Position numbers and translations under genes: made by a program. A stretch of 44,495 bases of DNA from Verrucomicrobiota bacterium (lineage in GTDB: Bacteria > Chlamydiota > Chlamydiia > Chlamydiales > Rhabdochlamydiaceae). Shown here piece after piece: positions 42,345 through 44,495 of the stretch; position 1 is the first letter of the stretch, and every line of letters begins with the position of its first letter. Below the pieces are notes generated by a model. The model was not told the origin of the DNA and did not search any database. It worked only from the letters and a program-made list of their open reading frames with translations. The DNA lies in the NCBI GenBank assembly GCA_018239665.1, contig JAFEGV010000013.1:1-44495 (forward strand), written 5' to 3'.

Positions 42345-43292
42345 ATGCGCAAAGAGGAAATTGCCAAACTCCAATTTGGGGCCAAATCCGCCCTTTTTGT
42401 CCATGATCCGGATTCCGCGCAAAAAGCCTACTCTCAGTCGAGTATGTCTAGTTGCGCGGAAACCGGACCTGAACAAAAATCATCGAATTTGACCTTCAAA
42501 GCGAATTTTGCAACTCCCTCTAAAGTTCTGATTTATGCCGACAAGGGGGTTGACGGCGGGGCGTTGAAGCAGCTGATGCGCAGCCTCAAGCAGGAGCTCG
42601 ATCCGGGAGCCTACGTACTTCAGAGAGTTGACGCCCAAATGCTCATTTCCGAACCTTGGGAAGAGTCGGCGGCCCTTTTGATCATCCCCGGCGGAAGAGA
42701 TATTTTTTACCACGCTTCCCTCGACGGCGCAGGCACAGGCAAGGTCCGCCGGTATGTCGAAAATGGAGGCAAGTACCTCGGCATCTGCGCTGGCGCCTAT
42801 TTTGCCTGCCAAGCGATCGAGTTTGAAAAAGGGGGATCTCTCGAAGTCTGCGCCGAGCGTTCCCTTCGGTTCTTTCCCGGAGTTGCCCGCGGCCCAGCCT
42901 ACGGTCCTAACAAGTACTCGTATGAAGATGCCCGCGGCGTAGAAGCGGCGGCAGTCACCTGGGAAGAGGGGAGCTGTCCTATCTATTTTAACGGCGGCTG
43001 CCTTTTTGACGGCCACGAGCTGCATCCCCACGTCCATACAATCAGCCGTTATAGCGATCTTGCAGGACTTCCAGCTGCCATGCTTGATATTCCGGTCGGC
43101 CGAGGACGTGCCATTTTAAGCGGAGTGCACATCGAGTATGCGCCACGCTACCTTAACCCTAACGATCCTTATCTAAAGAGGCTGATCCCGATCTTCGAAG
43201 AAGCGGAACCTAAGCGCCGGCAGGTTTTCCGATCCCTTCTTGCCCGTTTAGGCTTGAATCAATTTGCACAAAACAGTATGGCTGGGTTCTAG
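42345..43292 (+). CDS. BPL_N / class I amidotransferase-like protein with element-encoded N-terminus
   Basis: 315 residues. From residue 60 (KVLIYADKGVDGGALKQLM) the protein matches the N-terminal domain of eukaryotic-type biotin protein ligases, a glutamine-amidotransferase-like fold. Evidence is LLIIPGGRDIFYH (111-123), YLGICAGAYFACQA with nucleophile-elbow C148, and later GPAYGPN, FNGGC and GVHIEYAPRY. No biotin-ligase catalytic domain follows, so its reaction is unknown. Residues 4-59 are encoded by a palindromic element (42353-42521). The ATG at 42345 has AAGGG just upstream and outside the element. No start codon exists in frame between the element's end and the conserved domain, so the element is translated in any reading of this gene. 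Confidence 0.78.
   Translation: MRKEEIAKLQFGAKSALFVHDPDSAQKAYSQSSMSSCAETGPEQKSSNLTFKANFATPSKVLIYADKGVDGGALKQLMRSLKQELDPGAYVLQRVDAQMLISEPWEESAALLIIPGGRDIFYHASLDGAGTGKVRRYVENGGKYLGICAGAYFACQAIEFEKGGSLEVCAERSLRFFPGVARGPAYGPNKYSYEDARGVEAAAVTWEEGSCPIYFNGGCLFDGHELHPHVHTISRYSDLAGLPAAMLDIPVGRGRAILSGVHIEYAPRYLNPNDPYLKRLIPIFEEAEPKRRQVFRSLLARLGLNQFAQNSMAGF
42353..42521. repeat. Palindromic element, copy 3 (169 bp), in frame inside a coding sequence
   Basis: The ends AGAGGAAATTGCCAAAC (from 42353) and TTTTGCAACTCCCTCT (to 42521) match the elements at 12906-13089 and 16964-17147. The two arms are complementary for about 70 bases, with a strong inner stem (TCCGGATTCCGCGCAA against TTGCGCGGAAACCGGA). The apical CCCACTAGGGG hairpin of the other copies is missing. 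AA flanks both sides. The whole element is open in the frame of the BPL_N-like gene. Confidence 0.85.
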
Positions 43293-43311
43293 CGTATAAA
43301 GCTGGAGCGAT

Positions 43312-44454
43312 ATGAGGTTTTTAGGTCTTGTTGGAATTGTTTTTTGCCTGTTGGTCCATGCTTCTACCTATGCCTGCACGGCATTTCAGCTCAAAGCTGA
43401 AGACGGGACGTGGGTCTATGGCAGGTCCCTGGAGTTTGGTTTTAGGATGGGCTCCGATCTCCTCATTGTTCCGCGGGGTACACCTTATACCGGAACAGCT
43501 CTCAATAATAAGCCGGGTTTGAAATGGAAGACCCGTTACGGTTTTGCAAGAATGAACCAGTTGGTCGCCCAAGAATTCGTCTCTGAGGGGATGAACGAGA
43601 AAGGGCTCGTAGTCGGAATGCTCTACTTCCCTCAATATGCACGATACGAGCCGTCCACTGACGCAGAGAGCAGCCGCACCTTGGGTCCTTGGGAATTGGC
43701 AGCGTATCTTCTCGGCAGCTGCTCAACTGTTTCTGAAGCGAAAGAGGTGATTGAAAAGGTGATCGTTGGAGAAGTTCCAAATTCCGACCTTGGCGGTTTT
43801 GTGATTCCGCTCCATTACTATGTCGCCGATCGTTCCGGAGCTGCTATCGTGATCGAGTACACCGACGGCAAGCGGCATGTGTACGATAACCCTCTTGGCG
43901 CATTGACCAATTCCCCACCGTTCGAGTGGCATCTGACCCATTTGACCCGCTACATCAACTTGTCTCCTGTCAACGTGCCGGTGTTGAAGCTTTCAGACTG
44001 GACCGTTCGAAATTTAGGGCAGGGCAGCGGCCTGCTTGGGCTGCCGGGCGACTACACTCCTTCGTCCCGTTTTGTGCGCGCCGTCTTATTTTCTCAATGG
44101 GCAGCGAAGCCGGTAAATGCCGAAGATGCAGTCCGCCTCGGATTTCATATCTTGAACACATTTGATATTTTCGAAGGAATTGTCCGTACGACGCCCGGGG
44201 AGGACAATAATTTGGAACTGCCCCTTTCAAAAGTAGGCATCGATCTCAAAAACGATCTCACGGAGTGGGTCGTCGTCCATGACAGGACGAATCTGAAAAC
44301 GTATATCAGAACCTACAACAACCTACAGGTCCAAATGGTCGACCTGAGCAAGTTAGATTTCAGCAAAGGCGGCTTGAGGTCCATTAAATTGCCGAGCGCT
44401 TTTACAGCTGTGGACATCACCGAAAAAACGACTCCTCTTCAACTTAAGAGGTAA
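43312..44454 (+). CDS. Secreted choloylglycine hydrolase / penicillin V acylase family protein
   Basis: 380 residues. A Sec signal peptide (MRFLGLVGIVFCLLVHAS) ends at about A21, which would leave C22 as the N-terminal nucleophile of an Ntn hydrolase. This is exactly the family arrangement (ACTAFQLKAEDGTWVYGRSLEFG, with R38 near the active site; first 20 residues ACTAFQLKAEDGTWVYGRSL). The GALTNSPPFEWHLTHLTRY segment is the conserved Asn/Trp block, and YVADRSGAAIVIEY is also typical. The family hydrolyses C-N amide bonds such as bile-salt conjugates, penicillin V or N-acyl homoserine lactones. The natural substrate here is unknown. It starts 19 bases after the BPL_N-like gene and is probably cotranscribed. 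A dispersed repeat begins eight bases after the stop. Confidence 0.87.
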   Translation: MRFLGLVGIVFCLLVHASTYACTAFQLKAEDGTWVYGRSLEFGFRMGSDLLIVPRGTPYTGTALNNKPGLKWKTRYGFARMNQLVAQEFVSEGMNEKGLVVGMLYFPQYARYEPSTDAESSRTLGPWELAAYLLGSCSTVSEAKEVIEKVIVGEVPNSDLGGFVIPLHYYVADRSGAAIVIEYTDGKRHVYDNPLGALTNSPPFEWHLTHLTRYINLSPVNVPVLKLSDWTVRNLGQGSGLLGLPGDYTPSSRFVRAVLFSQWAAKPVNAEDAVRLGFHILNTFDIFEGIVRTTPGEDNNLELPLSKVGIDLKNDLTEWVVVHDRTNLKTYIRTYNNLQVQMVDLSKLDFSKGGLRSIKLPSAFTAVDITEKTTPLQLKR

Positions 44455-44462
44455 AAGAACTA

Positions 44463-44495
44463 AGACCAGTTCGCGGTCAAGACCGCTTCACCTGC
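44463..44495. repeat. Dispersed repeat, truncated by the window end
   Basis: These last 33 bases are the inverted copy of 21913-21945 (30 of 33 match), including a GCGGTCAAGACCGC palindrome that is the equivalent of GCGGCCTTGGCCGC there. The full element presumably continues outside the window. It may serve as terminator of the acylase-family gene. Confidence 0.65.

Overview
The window looks like chromosomal DNA of an environmental (amoeba-associated) member of the Chlamydiales. The housekeeping gene content and order resemble Chlamydia: holA next to a YraL/RsmI-type methylase, hemW next to a small acidic coiled-coil gene and sucA-sucB, an adrenodoxin-type ferredoxin nearby, and gatCAB. Between these lie large proteins without Sec signals and multi-pass membrane proteins of the kind these bacteria use as secreted effectors or inclusion membrane proteins. 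Coding DNA is roughly balanced in GC. The spacers upstream of the effector-like genes are very AT-rich. The genus is an inference; I cannot name a species from sequence alone.

Layout. 1-4.9 kb: minus-strand accessory genes, namely a partial unknown, a 1314-aa protein with a GH81 (endo-1,3-beta-glucanase) core, and a tiny Lys-rich protein translationally coupled to it. 5.1-7.2 kb: plus-strand OsmC / holA / methylase operon with overlapping genes. 7.4-9.6 kb: an effector-like protein with viral late-domain-like motifs. 9.9-11.3 kb: small coiled-coil gene, ferredoxin, DUF1858-IscA fusion. 11.5-16.9 kb: minus-strand sucA-sucB-lpd, the complete 2-oxoglutarate dehydrogenase complex. 17.7-19.3 kb: acidic coiled-coil gene and hemW. 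19.4-29.2 kb: accessory island with two unknown large minus-strand proteins, two paralogous multi-pass membrane proteins sharing a PG-x-YDK hinge, and a permuted NlpC/P60-like enzyme. 29.3-30.1 kb: xerD-like recombinase. 30.8-36.6 kb: tripartite RND efflux operon. 36.8-38.7 kb: DUF378 membrane protein and a complete PP2C phosphatase. 39.0-42.3 kb: gatCAB amidotransferase. 42.3-44.5 kb: BPL_N-like protein and a secreted choloylglycine-hydrolase-family enzyme.

The most unusual signal is in the gaps between genes. The window carries many long palindromic elements. One 184-bp family (ends AGAGGNARTTGC) has two intergenic copies beside sucA and lpd and a third, 169 bp, lying in frame inside the start of the BPL_N-like gene, where it encodes about 56 residues. 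Each copy is flanked by a matching dinucleotide. This recalls Rickettsia palindromic elements. Other palindromes of about 171-178 bp have different arms but a similar apical hairpin context. A 558-bp inverted repeat between xerD and the efflux operon is bounded by GACATGTC, and a short hairpin elsewhere resembles its empty site.
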